Origin: Inia geoffrensis
Lineage: Eukaryota > Chordata > Mammalia > Artiodactyla > Iniidae
Assembly (NCBI GenBank): GCA_036417435.1
Contig: CM070903.1
Span: 1 to 64,000, forward strand
Direction: 5' to 3'
Length of the DNA stretch: 64,000 nucleotides
Below, in pieces: positions 46,397 to 57,289 of the stretch; the first letter of the stretch is position 1, and the number at the start of each line of letters is the position of its first letter. The notes beneath the pieces are model-generated. The model saw only the letters and a list, made by a program, of their open reading frames with translations. It was not told the origin of the DNA and searched no databases. The translations under genes were made by a program, and so were the position numbers.

Positions 46397-47827
46397 GAAA
46401 ATGGAAAAAACCTCAACATCAGGAATTATTAGACTCATGCAAATCTAATTTACAGAAAGGTTTCAACTCACATCAGTCGACTGACCATCAGCAAAAAGTC
46501 TACAAACAATAAATGCTGAAGGGGTTTTAGAGAACTGTGTACCCTCTAGCTGCTGGTGAGATGTACAGTGGTAACAGCCAATAATGAGAACAGAAAGGAG
46601 CTGCGTTTAAAAGTAAAAATTGAGCTACCATTCAATGCAGCAGGGCCACTTCTGGGCCTATCACCTGAGAAGACCAGAATCAAGAAGACACAGGCTGGCA
46701 AAGCTGCAGTGCAGCCATATTCACAATAGCCAAGATATGGAAGCAACCAAAATGTCCATCAACAGATGAATGGACACAGAAGAAGTGGTCCATGTACACA
46801 ATGGAATATTAGCCATGGAAAAGAATGAAACACTGCTCTTTGAGGCACCAGAGATGAGCCTAGAGATAATCACAGAAAATGAGGTAAGTCAGAAAGCAAG
46901 AAACAATATCCTGTGGTATCACTTAAAAGTGTTATCTAACAACTGACACAAATGAACATATTTCCACAGAGAAAGACATTCCCAGACTTAGAAAACAATC
47001 TATGCATATCTAAAAGGAAAGGTGGAAGGAATGCATAAATTAAGATGAGGGTTTCCATACCTATACAAATAAATATTAAATATGTATATCAAAAAGACCA
47101 ACCAGGGCTTCCCTGGTGGCTCAGTGGTTGAGAGTCCACCTGCCAATGCAGGGGACGCAGGTTCGTGCCCCGTTCCGGGAAGATCCCACATACTGCGGAG
47201 CAGCTGGGCCCGTGAGCCATGGCCGCTGGGCTTGCGTGTCCAGAGCCTGTGCTCCGCAACGGGAGAGGCCTCAGCAGTGAGAGGCCCGCGTACCACAAAT
47301 TTAAAAAAAGACCGACCATATACCAAGGGAGGTCTACTGAACGCTCTGTAATAATTTACATGGGAAGTGGATGTGTACATGGACATATATAATGTACAAA
47401 TGAACCAGATTGTGTACACCTAGAACAAACAATATTCTACTCATTACTCCGATTTAAAAAATTAAATTAAAACAACAAACAACAAGTAATGAGACATAAA
47501 CTTATGGGTTTTTTCCCTGGCACATTCCATTCTAATTTACAACCGAGGAATACGACTTCCAGGAAGGGCTCTGTTGCCCTAGTAAACAGATTTGGGAATG
47601 GAGAAATGCTGCTACCTTGTGGCCATTTCCTGCAACAACAGCTTTAAACCCAGTGTTAATGGTCACTTAATATTCACAGGGAATGCAGGGCTTTAAATGA
47701 CACCTGCCCTCACAAAATGTCCTGCGGTCTGGAATGGACATTAATATTCAAAACAGGGCAAACTCTCGAGAAGACAATTTCAAAAGGTAAATTTGCTCAC
47801 ACTGTTTTTTGGGGTTTTGTTTTTAAA
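46397..47827 (+). repeat. Composite unit 4, with SINE
   Basis: 1,431 bp including a SINE at 47,105-47,302. Without it the length returns to about 1,218 bp. Confidence 0.88.
47105..47302 (+). mobile_element. CHR-2-like SINE in composite unit 4
   Basis: Near-consensus body. Flanks AAAAAGACCAACCA and AAAAAAGACCGACCA form the target duplication. Absent from the other units, so inserted after amplification. Confidence 0.94.
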
Positions 47828-49229
47828 AAGAACGTGAAAAAATGTTCAACATCAAGAATTATTGGAGACATGCACATTTAAACTACAAAAAGGTATCACA
47901 TTACACTAGTCTGAATGGCCAACAGAAAAAATGTCTGCAAACAATAAATGCTGAATAAGTTTCTGAGAGTGGGTACCGTCCTATGCTGTTGCTGGGATGT
48001 AAACTGGTAACAGCCACTAATCAGTACAGAATGAAGGTGCCTTTTAAAGCTAACAGTTGAGGGCTTCCCTGGTGGCGCAGTGGTTGAGAGTCCGCCTGCC
48101 GATGCAGGGGACACGGGTTCGTGCCCCGGTCCGGGAAGATCCCACATGCCGCAGAGCGGCTGGGCCTGTGAGCCATGGCCGCTGAACCTGAGCGTCCGGA
48201 GCGTGTGCTCCGCAACGGGAGAGGCCACAACAGTGAGAGGCCCGCGTACCGCAAAAAAAAAAAAAAAAAAAAAAGCTTTAAAGCTAACAGTTGAGCTACT
48301 ATGTGATCCTGCCGAACAACTAATGGGCCTATTACCCGAGAAGACCAGAATTCAGAAAGACACAGGCACCCAAACATGCACTGCAGCAATATTTACAACA
48401 GCCAGACATGGATGCAACCAAAATGTCCAGCTACAGATGAATGGACAAAAAAGAAGTGGTCCACGTACACAGTGGAATATTAGCCATGGAAAAGATGAAA
48501 CAACGCCTTCTGCAGCACCACAGATGAGCCTAGAGATAATCATACTACGTAAAGTAAGTCAGAAGGAGAAAGGCAAATATTTGATGATATCATTTACTGG
48601 CGTTATCTAAAAATTGATACCCATGAACATATTTCCACAAAGACCCAGATAGAGTTAGAAAAAGGTGAAAGGAATGGAAAAATTAGGATGTTAGGTTAAC
48701 ATACATTTAATAATACATATAAAATATATAATCAAGAAGGACCTATTGGATGCCAAGGGAGGTCTACTCAATGCTCTGTAATGACCAACATGGCAAAGAA
48801 TCTAAACCTCATTAGATATATGTATTCGTATGAATAAACCATATTCTGTACACATAGAACAAACACAACATTATAATCAAATTTATTCTGATAGAAAATA
48901 AAAATTAAACAAGAAGCAATGTGGCACAAGCTTTTGGGTATTTGTCCTGGCACTTTCCACTCTAATTGACAACCTAGGAAGAGGAGTTCCACTAAGACTC
49001 TCTTTTCCCTAGCAATCAAGATGAGTATGAATAAATTCCGCTGCCTGGCTTCCCTTTCCTGCAACGACGACTTTAAAACCAACACTTATGGGTACTTAAT
49101 TCACAAGGACCGCAGGGCTGTAAATGACACCTGCAATCAGGGAATGTCCAGGGGTAGGTAAGCAAAAAAAAATTCAAAAGAAACAGACTTTCAACGTCCT
49201 ATTTCAATAGGTAAATTTTACACTGTTTA
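47828..49229 (+). repeat. Composite unit 5, with SINE
   Basis: 1,402 bp including a SINE at 48,061-48,277. About 1,168 bp without it. The L1 3' UTR part is slightly shortened. Confidence 0.88.
48061..48277 (+). mobile_element. CHR-2-like SINE in composite unit 5, 17-bp target duplication
   Basis: TTAAAGCTAACAGTTGA precedes (48,044-48,060) and follows (from 48,278) the element exactly. The body is very close to the CHR-2 consensus and the A-tail is long (about 22), signs of a young insertion. Confidence 0.96.
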
Positions 49230-50601
49230 AAAGAAAAACACTTGAAAAGATGCTCTAATTCATGTATTATTAGCAGCATGGATAACAAAACTACAATGGG
49301 GGATCACTTCACGTGAGTCAGAACAGCCATCATCAAAAACTCTACAAACAATAAATGCTTGAGAGACTGTAGAAAAAAGAGAACCCTCCTATGCTGCTGT
49401 TGGGACCTAAGGTGGCAACAGCCATTATAAATAACAGTATGGAGGTGCCTTTACAAGGTAAAATTAGAGCTACCATAGGATCCAGCAATCCCACCCCCAG
49501 GCGTATAACAAGAGAAAACCAGAACTGGAAAACACATGCGCCCAATGTGCACTGCAGCACAATTTACGATGTCTAAGACACGGAAGCAACCGAAATATCC
49601 ATCAGCACATGGATGGATAAAGAAGTGGTACGTGTTCACAGTGAAATATTACTCAGAAATGAAAAAGAATGAAAGAATGCTGTTTGCAGCATCACGGATG
49701 GACCTAGAGATAATCATACTAAGTGAAGTAAGTCAGAAAGAGAAAGTCAAATATCATATGATACCACTTATAGGTGAAACTTAAAAATTGATACCAATGA
49801 ACTAATTTACAAGAGAGAAACAGGAACTTTCCTGGTGGTCCAATGGTTAAGAATCCAAGCTTCCACTGCAGGGGGCGCGGGTTCGATCCCTGGTGTTGGG
49901 AGAACTAATATCCCGCATGCCTTGCAGCGCAGCCAAAAAATAAAATAAAAGAGAGAGAAACAGGCTCACAGACTTAGAAAACAAACTTATGGTTACCCAA
50001 TAAGAAAGGTGAGGGGAAGGAATAAATCAAGAGGTTGGGAAAAACATTTACACACCAATACATGTAAAATAGATAATCAACAAGGACCTACTGTATAACA
50101 AAAGGAAGTCTATTCAACACTCTCTAATAACCTATATGGGAAAAGTACCTGAAGATGAATAGACATATGAATATACATAACTGAACAAGATTCTGTACGC
50201 CTACCACAAATAATATTTTAAATCAACTTTACTCCAATAAAAAAAGATAAATTAAATTAAAAAAAAAAACAAGAAGTAACAAAGCACAAGATTTTGGGTG
50301 TTTGTTCTGGCACAGTCCACACTAATTTACATTCCAGGAGCCTGTCTTTCACAGTGGCTGTGGTTACCCAAGTAACCAGAGAGGGGCATGGAGGAAATCC
50401 TACCGCTTGTACCCATTTCCACAGCAGCAATTTTAAAACATGTGCTTATGGGCACTTAATATTCACAAGGACTGCCAGGGTGTAAATGACACCTGCCCTT
50501 AACAAATGTCCTGTGGTAGTTACCGAACAAAAATTCAAAACAGTCAGACTTGAAAAAAACCAATGTCAACTGGTAACTTTTTCTCACAGTGTTTAAAAAA
50601 A
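49230..50601 (+). repeat. Composite unit 6, with short SINE
   Basis: 1,372 bp including the short SINE at 49,825-49,948. Its L1 tail is the most complete of the array (TAGATAATCAACAAGGACCT, AATCAACTTTACTCCAATAA). Confidence 0.88.
49825..49948 (+). mobile_element. Short CHR-related SINE in composite unit 6
   Basis: GAACTTTCCTGGTGGTCCAA head, GGTTCGATCCC B-box-like segment. Flanks AAGAGAGAAACAGG and AGAGAGAGAAACAGG give the target duplication. Confidence 0.92.
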
Positions 50602-51420
50602 CCACATGCAAAGATGCTCAACAGCTCGAATTATTAGACACATGCAAATCAAAACTACAACAAGGTATCATCTTGCACAGTCAGAACGGCCATCATCAAA
50701 AAGTCTACAAACCATAAATGCTGGAGAGGACATGGAGAAAAGGGAACCCTCCTATGCTGTTGGTGGGATGTAAGCTGGTAACAGCCACTATAAAGCACAG
50801 TATGGAGAAGCCTTTAAAAAGTAGAAATGGAGCTACCCTATCATCCAGCAGTCTGGCTTCTGGGCGTACATCTGCAGAAAACCAGAATTCAGAAAGACAA
50901 ATGCGGGCTTCTCTGATGGCGCAGTGGTTGGGAGTCCGCCTGCCGATGCAGGGGACACGGGCTCATGCCCCGGTCCGGGAAGATCCCACATGCCGCGGAG
51001 TGGCTGGGCCCGTGAGCCATGGCTGCTGAGCCTGCGCGTCCGGAGCCTGTGCTCCGCAACGGGGCAGGCCGCAGCGGTGAGAGGCCCGCGTACCACAAAA
51101 AAAAAAAACAGTCAAAAGACAAATGCACCCAAACCCAAACGTGCACTGCAGCACTACTTACAATAGCCAAGACATGGAGGCAACCAAAATTTCCACCAAC
51201 AGATGAATGGATAAAGAAGTGGTACATGTACACGATCGATTATTATGCAGAAATGAAAAAGCATGATCATCTCTAGGTCCATCCCTGTTGCTGTAAATGG
51301 CATCATTCTAAGTGAAGTAAGTCAGACAGAAAAAGACAAATATCCTATGATATCACTTACAGTGGAGTCTAAAAACTGATAGAAATGAACTAATTTATAA
51401 AACAGAAACAAACTGACAGA
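50602..51420 (+). repeat. Composite unit 7, truncated at the right edge
   Basis: It runs from the L1 start point to about AACAGAAACAAACTGACAGA, then ends within the L1 3' region. There is no spacer, so this is where the array stops. Confidence 0.85.
50905..51113 (+). mobile_element. CHR-2-like SINE in composite unit 7
   Basis: AAAGACAAATGC occurs on both sides (50,893-50,904 and 51,115-51,126). Near-consensus body. Confidence 0.95.
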
Positions 51421-51544
51421 CTTCAGATATCCTTTAGGGAGAAAACTTTTTAAATCAGTTGCCGATCATTAAATGCCAACCTGAAAAAATTAAGCAATAA
51501 ATAACATTGTAAAGGTTTTAATTCTCCTCAAATTAGCCTATACC

Positions 51545-51640
51545 AGGCATTAGCAAACTCAACCTGGAGATCACATCCAGCCTATCACCTTCTTTTGTAA
51601 ATTAAATTTCATGAATGACCCACAAAAACACCCACAATGA
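51545..51640. repeat. Possible DNA-transposon fragment
   Basis: CAGGCATTAGCAAACTCAAC and TTTTGTAAATTAAATTTCAT recall a common hAT-type repeat with a 'GGCCAAATCCGGCC...TAAATAAAGTTTTATT' core. Diverged, low certainty. Confidence 0.4.
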
Positions 51641-52425
51641 GACGTCACGTCACACCTCTCAACATGGCTGTTATTCCAAAGGCTACAAATAGGAAATGTT
51701 GTTCATGACATGGAGAGAAGGGAATCCTAGTACACTGTTGGTGGGACTGTAATTTGGTACACCCACTATGAAAACAATATGGAAGTGCTGAAAAAACTAA
51801 AAGTAGAACTATCATATTAGGCAACAATTCCACACTTGGTATATGTGCAAAGAAAATGAAGACCCCAATTTGAGAAGATACATGCATCCCAGTGTTCACA
51901 GCAGCATTATTTACAATTGCCAACATATGGAAGCAAACTAAATATCCATCAACACATGAGTGGATAAAGAAGATGTGGTATGTATACACAAAAGACTACT
52001 GCTCAGCCATTAAAAAGCATCAAATTCTGCCACTTGCAACAACGTGGATAGGCCTAGAATATTTATACCTCCTTAAATAAGTTAGAGAAAGACAAATACT
52101 CTATGTTCTCACTTCTCTGTGGAATCTAAAAAATTCAAGAAAGGAATGTATATAACAAAATAGAAACGGACTCACAGAGAACAAATTAGTGGTTACTGGT
52201 GGGGTGAGTGAAGGGGGGAGGGAAAGACAGTAGTTTGTTTCTCTAAATCCAATACCCCTATGTATGAACTAAACAAACAAGGATATATAGTACAACACAG
52301 GGAAATATAGCCATTATTTTGTAATCACTTTAGTGGAGCATTATTATAAAAATATTAAATCCATATGTTGTACCACTGAGACTAATGTAATATTGTAAAT
52401 CAACTATACTTCAATTTAAATAATC
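51641..52425 (+). mobile_element. Old L1 3' end
   Basis: ORF2 C-terminal relic (GGGACTGTAATTTGGTACAC, CAGCAGCATTATTTACAATT, GAGTGGATAAAGAAGATGTG) followed by a 3' UTR ending AATCAACTATACTTCAATTT. It differs from the units of the composite array (another L1 subfamily, no spacer after it), so it is a separate insertion. A 62-codon open piece at 51,892-52,080 is a remnant of ORF2. Confidence 0.85.
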
Positions 52426-52439
52426 CATAGGGTGGCTGA

Positions 52440-53275
52440 ATGGATTAAAGAAAGTTCAATTATATACTGTGTACAAGGGATTCATGTTAACTTCGAATCC
52501 ATATATAGCATAAAATTGAATGATTAGAAAAAAATACTTCATAAAAATCATACTTTCCTGACTAGTATATTATCAGGCAAAAAAGACTTGAATCAAACCT
52601 CTCAAAGGAAAGAAGGTTATCATATAATGATAAAGGGATTAATTCATCAAGAAATTATGACAATTATAAATATGTATGTATGCAGCATTGGAGTCTCTCA
52701 ACATATAAAGAAAATATTAACCCACATGAAGGGGAAAATGTGCAGAAATAAAATAATGGTAAGAAACATCAATATCCAACTTTCAACACTGTATAGATCA
52801 TCCGGACAGAATATCAATCAGGAAACACTGAACTTGAACACACACTTGATATCAAATGAACCTAACAGACATATACAGTACATTCCACTTAACAGCAGCA
52901 AAATTTCCATTCTTCTTAAGTACACATAGAACATTTCCTATGGTAGATCCTGTGTTAAGCCACAAAACAAGTCTTCAAAAATCCAAGAATATTGAAATCA
53001 TATCAAGGATCATTTCCAGCCACAATAGTATGAAACTGAAATTCAATATTAAAAAGAATAATTGAAAATTCAAGAACACTTAGAAATTGAACAAAATAAG
53101 CTCCTGAATAGCCAATGCATACGGGAATAAATCAAAAGGGAAATTTAAAAAAATATCTTAAAGCAAACAAATTTAGAAACACAAAGTACCTAAATTTATG
53201 GAATACAGGAAAAACAATGCAATACAAAGAGTTATGTTTACAGTAATAAATGCATATATTTTAAAAGAATTCTTG
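52440..53275 (+). pseudogene. Old L1 ORF2 endonuclease-region relic
   Basis: The DNA follows the old L1 ORF2 endonuclease coding region: ATAATGATAAAGGGATTAAT, CAACTTTCAACACTGTATAG, CCACTTAACAGCAGCAAAAT and GTTAAGCCACAAAACAAGTC. Frames are broken (113 codons at most). It lies upstream of a 5' UTR-like stretch, which is the wrong order for one element, so it is a separate or rearranged copy. Confidence 0.7.
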
Positions 53276-53279
53276 AGAG

Positions 53280-54240
53280 GGGATTAAGATGAAAGAGAAG
53301 GAAGATACTGAGCTCCGTTCCTGCCATGGACACACCCAAATTACTACAACTTACAAGGAAATTATCTCTGAGAATGACCTGAAGACTAGCAGGGAAGTTT
53401 TTCCACAACTAAAGATATAAGGAAGGAGAAACCACAAGGCAGGTAGGAGGACTGGAAACACAGTCTACTTGGAACCCACACCTTGAGCACAGTGACCCAC
53501 AGCTGGAAGATATCACAACTGCATGCGTCCTCCACAGGGAGGGAAGGGTTTAAGCTCTGCATCAGGCTGCTCAGCCCAGGGTTCCTGCACTGGAAGAAAA
53601 GAACATAGCAGGTCTGGATTTGGAAATATGCAGGGCTTACTTTCAGGAAAGCTGGAGGCTAAAGAAAACTGAGACTTTGCTCTCATAGGGCACACGAAAA
53701 TCTCACACGTTCTCAGTCCCTGTGCAGAGCCAGTAGTGTGAAAGACACCTGGGTCAGACCCACTTGCTAATCTCGGAGAGCTTCTTGAAAAGGCAAGAGG
53801 CAGCTGGGATTCCCGCTAGGAACTGAGACATTGGCAAGCAACATTTTAGAGTCTTCCCTGGAACTGATTAGAATCAGGGGCCTGCCCATCTACCACCATG
53901 CCCATCACACTCCTGCACCACAAGGCCTCACAACCAGACACACTGGGGGCCTACCGTGTCCGCCTATGTACCTGGAGCACCACACAGCCACCCATAACAG
54001 AGGGCTGCCTTGGTTATCAGCACACCCACGGCAATCACATACTGCAGGGGCTCACAGCCATTTAGGCCAGGGTCCAATACCGCCTTCCAGCTTGTCCACA
54101 GTAGTTGGCTCTGCCATAAGAGAAAGGTGTGTGCAGCCCACACAGGGGACACCCCTGGAGCATGTGGCTCTGCTGGCCAGAGGACAATGTGCTGCTGGCC
54201 CCTATCAGTCATCTCCTATTAAGACCACTTCTCCGAGACC
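53280..54240 (+). mobile_element. Old L1 5' UTR-like region
   Basis: GATTAAGATGAAAGAGAAGG, ACACACCCAAATTACTACAA and GAATGACCTGAAGACTAGCA resemble the 5' ends of old L1 families, and an ORF1-like region follows. Relatively GC-rich compared with the flanks. The 142-codon frame at 53,831-54,259 is within this non-coding part and is not considered a gene. Confidence 0.6.
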
Positions 54241-54533
54241 CGGGAATGTAACAACCTGAACCTAATGAATAGAAATGCACAGAGAATTAGGAAACATAAG
54301 GAAATAGAGGAATATGTTACAAATGAAGTAACAAGACACGACATCAGAAAAAGAAATGAATAAAATAGGGATAAGCATTCTACCTGATAAAAAAAAGTGT
54401 TCACAGTAATGATTATAAAGATGCTCACCCAAGTCAAGGGAAGAATACATGGACACAGTGAGAACTTCAACAAAGAGTAACAAAATGTCAGAAAGAACCA
54501 AACAGCTTAAAAATACAGTAAATGAGATTAAAA

Positions 54534-54546
54534 CACACACACACAC
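54534..54546. repeat. Short (AC)n run
   Basis: About seven AC dinucleotides. Confidence 0.8.
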
Positions 54547-55090
54547 GAGGGAAGCAACATTATATTATATGATACAGAAGAACAGATCAGTGAAATGGAA
54601 AACAGAGTAGTGAAAGCCACCCAAGCTGAATAGCACAAAGTAAAAAGAATTAAGACTATAGGTAAAGGGACCTCTCAGACAACATCAAGAATATTCACAT
54701 GAGCATTACAGGGGTCCCAGAAAGAGGAGAAGAGAGAAAGGGGCAGAGAACATATTAGAGGATATAGTAACTGATAACTTTCTTAACCTGGGGAAGGAAA
54801 CACACATTCAGGTCCAGGAAACACAGAGACCCAAACAAGATGAAGACAGACAGGTTCACACGAAGACATATTTTAAAGTGCCATAAATTTAAGGTGAAGA
54901 GGGGTCATAGAAGCAGTGAAATAAAAGCATCGAGTTATGTTCAAGGTATTCCCATAAGACTGTCAGCTGACTTTTCAGCAGACTTTGCAGACTAGGAAGG
55001 CATGACAGGATATATTCAATGGGCTAAAAGGAAAAAGCCTACAACAAGAATACTCTACCAGCAAGATTATGATTCAGAATTGAAGGAGAG

Positions 55091-55420
55091 GGCTTCCCTG
55101 GTGGCGCAGTGGTTGAGAATCCGCCTACCAGTGCAGGGGACACAGGTTCGAACCCCAGTCCAGGAAGATCGCACGTGCCACGGAGCAACTACGCCCGTGC
55201 GCCACAGCTGCTAAGCCTGTACTCTACAGCCCGTGAGCCACAACTACTGAAGCCTGCACCCCTAGAGCCCGTGCTCCACAACAAGAGAAGCCACCGCAAT
55301 GAGAAGCCTGTGCACTGCAATGAAGAGTAGGCCCCACTCGCCACAACTAGAGAAAGCCTGCGTGCAACAACGAAGACCCAATGCAGACAAAAATAAACAA
55401 ATAAATTTATGGAAAAAAAA
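55091..55420 (+). mobile_element. CHR-1-like SINE with perfect 15-bp target duplication
   Basis: AGAATTGAAGGAGAG lies on both sides (55,076-55,090 and 55,421-55,435). Long-form body, tail with AAATAAACAAATAAAT. Confidence 0.96.
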
Positions 55421-55686
55421 AGAATTGAAGGAGAGATCAGGAGTTTCCCAGACTAGCAAAAGCCAAAAGAGTTCATCCCTAATAAAGCAGCCTTATAAGC
55501 AATGTTGAAGGAATTTACTTAAGCTTAAAAGAAGTCTCACTAATTATTGATAGGAAGAAGAAAACAAACAAAAGTAAAAATCTCACTGCAAAAAGTACAC
55601 ATAGAGTAAGGATAGTAGATCAAACACTTAAGCTTCTGTAAAGAATAAAATAGTAGTATGTTTTTTTAAAAAAAAGAGAGGGCCCA

Positions 55687-55895
55687 GGGGCTTCCCTGGT
55701 GGCTCAGTGGTTGAGAGTCCACCTGCCGATGCGGGGGACACGGGTTCGTGCCCCGGTCCGGGAGGATCCCACATGCCGTGGAGTGGCTGAGCCCGTGAGC
55801 CATGGCCGCTGAGCCTGCGCATCCGGAGCCTGTGCTCCGCAATGGGAGAGGCCACAGCAGTGAGAGGCCCGCATACCGCAAAAAAAAAAAAAAAA
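55687..55895 (+). mobile_element. CHR-2-like SINE
   Basis: Near-consensus body; AGAGAGGGCCCA on the left is repeated after the tail. Confidence 0.95.
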
Positions 55896-55904
55896 AGAGA
55901 GAGA

Positions 55905-56640
55905 GGGCCCAAATAAATCAGAAATGAAAGAGATGAAGTTACAACAGACACCACAGAAATACAAAGTATCCTAAGAGATTACGACAAACAATTATACACC
56001 AATAAATGGGACAACCTAGAAGAAGTGGATAAATTCCTAAAAACATACATCTTCCAAGACTGAGTTAGCAATAAATAAAAAATCCAAACAGATCAATTAC
56101 TAGAAATGAAATCAATCAATAATCAAAAAACCAATAAATAAATTCCCAGGACCAGGTGGCTTTACTAATAAATTCTACCAAACATTTAAAGGACAGTTAA
56201 CATCTATCCTTCTCAAGCTATTCCAAACAACTGATGAAGGAGTGCTTCCAAACTTATTTTCTGAGGCCAGTATCACCTAGATATGAAAACCAGATAAACA
56301 CACTACCAAAAAAGGTAAATTACAGGCCAATATCCCTGATGAACATAGATGCAAAAACCCTGAACAAAATATTAGTTAACTGAATTCAACAATACACTAA
56401 AAGAACCATACACCATGATCAAATGGGTCATCTCAGCAATGCAGGAATGACTCAGTCTATGCAGATCAATTAAGTGACACAAGAGATTAGCAGAACAAAG
56501 GATAAAATCATATGATCAGCTTCATACCTCCAGCAAAGGATGTGGCAAAATTCGACAAAATTCAATATTTGAATTATGATAAAAACTCTCAACAAGGTGG
56601 GTATAAAGGCAACATACCTTTTTATAATAAAGGACAGGGA
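55905..56640 (+). pseudogene. Old L1 ORF2 reverse-transcriptase-region relic (first piece)
   Basis: TTCCCAGGACCAGGTGGCTT, AAATTCTACCAAACATTTAA, AGGCCAATATCCCTGATGAA and AATGGGTCATCTCAGCAATG are DNA landmarks of the L1 RT domain's N-terminal half. Multiple stops. It stops short of the catalytic motif. Confidence 0.8.
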
Positions 56641-56654
56641 CTTCCCTGATGCCA

Positions 56655-56999
56655 CAGAAATACAAATGACAATCAGCAACTACTACTGACAATCATATGC
56701 AAACAACTTGGATTACTTAGAAAAAAAGGACAAACTCCTACAAACCTAAAACCTACCAAGAAACAGAACACATGAACAGACCAGTAATGAGTAAAGAGAA
56801 TGAAACAGTATTGAGAAACCTCTCAATAAATAAAATCCCAGGACCAGATGGTTTTACTGGCAAATTATGCCAAATATTTAAAGAGGAATTAAAGCCAAGA
56901 CTTCTCAAATACTTCCAAAACTTTAAAGAGGAGGGAACGCTTTCAACCCATCTTATGAAGCATTACCCCAGACAAGGGTAATGCCAAAACCAAACAAGG
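56655..56999 (+). pseudogene. Second L1 ORF2 RT-region relic, left part
   Basis: The same RT segment occurs again (AAAATCCCAGGACCAGATGG, TTTAAAGAGGAATTAAAGCC), so the RT domain start is present twice in 1 kb. This is another L1 copy or a duplication. A 69-codon open piece begins at 56,772. Confidence 0.78.
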
Positions 57000-57000
57000 G

Positions 57001-57289
57001 AGACTTCCCTGGTGGCGCAGTGGTTAAGAGTCCTCCTGCCAATGCAGGGAACACAGGTTCGATCCCTGTTCCAGGAAGAACCCACATGCCACGGAGCAGC
57101 TAAGCCTGTGCACCACAACTACTAAGCCCTCGCGCCTAGAGCCTGTGCTCTGCAACAAGAGAAGCCACCGCAATGAGGAGCCCACACACTGCAACAAAGA
57201 GCAGCCCCTGCTTGCCGCAACTGGAGAAAAGCCTGCGTGCAGCAATGAAGACCCAACACAGCCAAAAATAAATAAATAAATTTTAAGAA
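57001..57289 (+). mobile_element. CHR-1-like SINE
   Basis: GACTTCCCTGGTGGCGCAGT head, long body, AAATAAATAAATAAAT tail. Flanks ACCAAACAAGGG and ACAGACAAGGG are an imperfect target duplication. Confidence 0.92.

Larger units (their letters stand above)
43020..51420 (+). repeat. Tandem array of an L1-tail plus spacer composite, about 1.22 kb x 7
   Basis: Seven repeats of the same compound unit begin at about 43,140, 43,931, 45,178, 46,397, 47,828, 49,230 and 50,602. Each starts within L1 ORF2 C-terminal sequence (ATGCTCAACATCAGGAATTA), continues through the L1 3' UTR, then a non-L1 spacer of about 330-370 bp containing ACCTAGGAACACGACTTCCA and GGGCTGTAAATGACACCTGC. After subtracting SINEs, units 2-6 are 1,247, 1,219, about 1,218, about 1,168 and about 1,234 bp. 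Independent L1 insertions would not all be followed by the same spacer, so this is tandem duplication. Four units carry private SINE insertions. Confidence 0.9.
54240..55640 (+). pseudogene. Old L1 ORF1 relic, interrupted by a SINE
   Basis: The order of landmarks (AACATATTAGAGGATATAGT, CACACATTCAGGTCCAGGAA, CAAACAAGATGAAGACAGAC, GACTGTCAGCTGACTTTTCA, TCAGAATTGAAGGAGAGATC without the SINE) follows ORF1 of an old L1. No frame is open for long. Split by a CHR-1-like SINE at 55,091-55,420. Confidence 0.7.

Noticed and set aside
51641..52425. Eighth unit of the L1-composite tandem array
   Set aside because: It starts at a similar point of ORF2 but belongs to an older L1 type, has a different 3' UTR and is not followed by the spacer.
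53831..54259. 142-codon open frame
   Set aside because: Lies in an old L1 5' UTR-like region, opposite another frame on the minus strand, with no recognisable domain.
56634..56655. Possible SINE stub GGGACTTCCCTGATGCCACA between two L1 pieces
   Set aside because: Only about 20 bp match a SINE head and no body or tail follows; chance or a severely truncated copy cannot be told apart.
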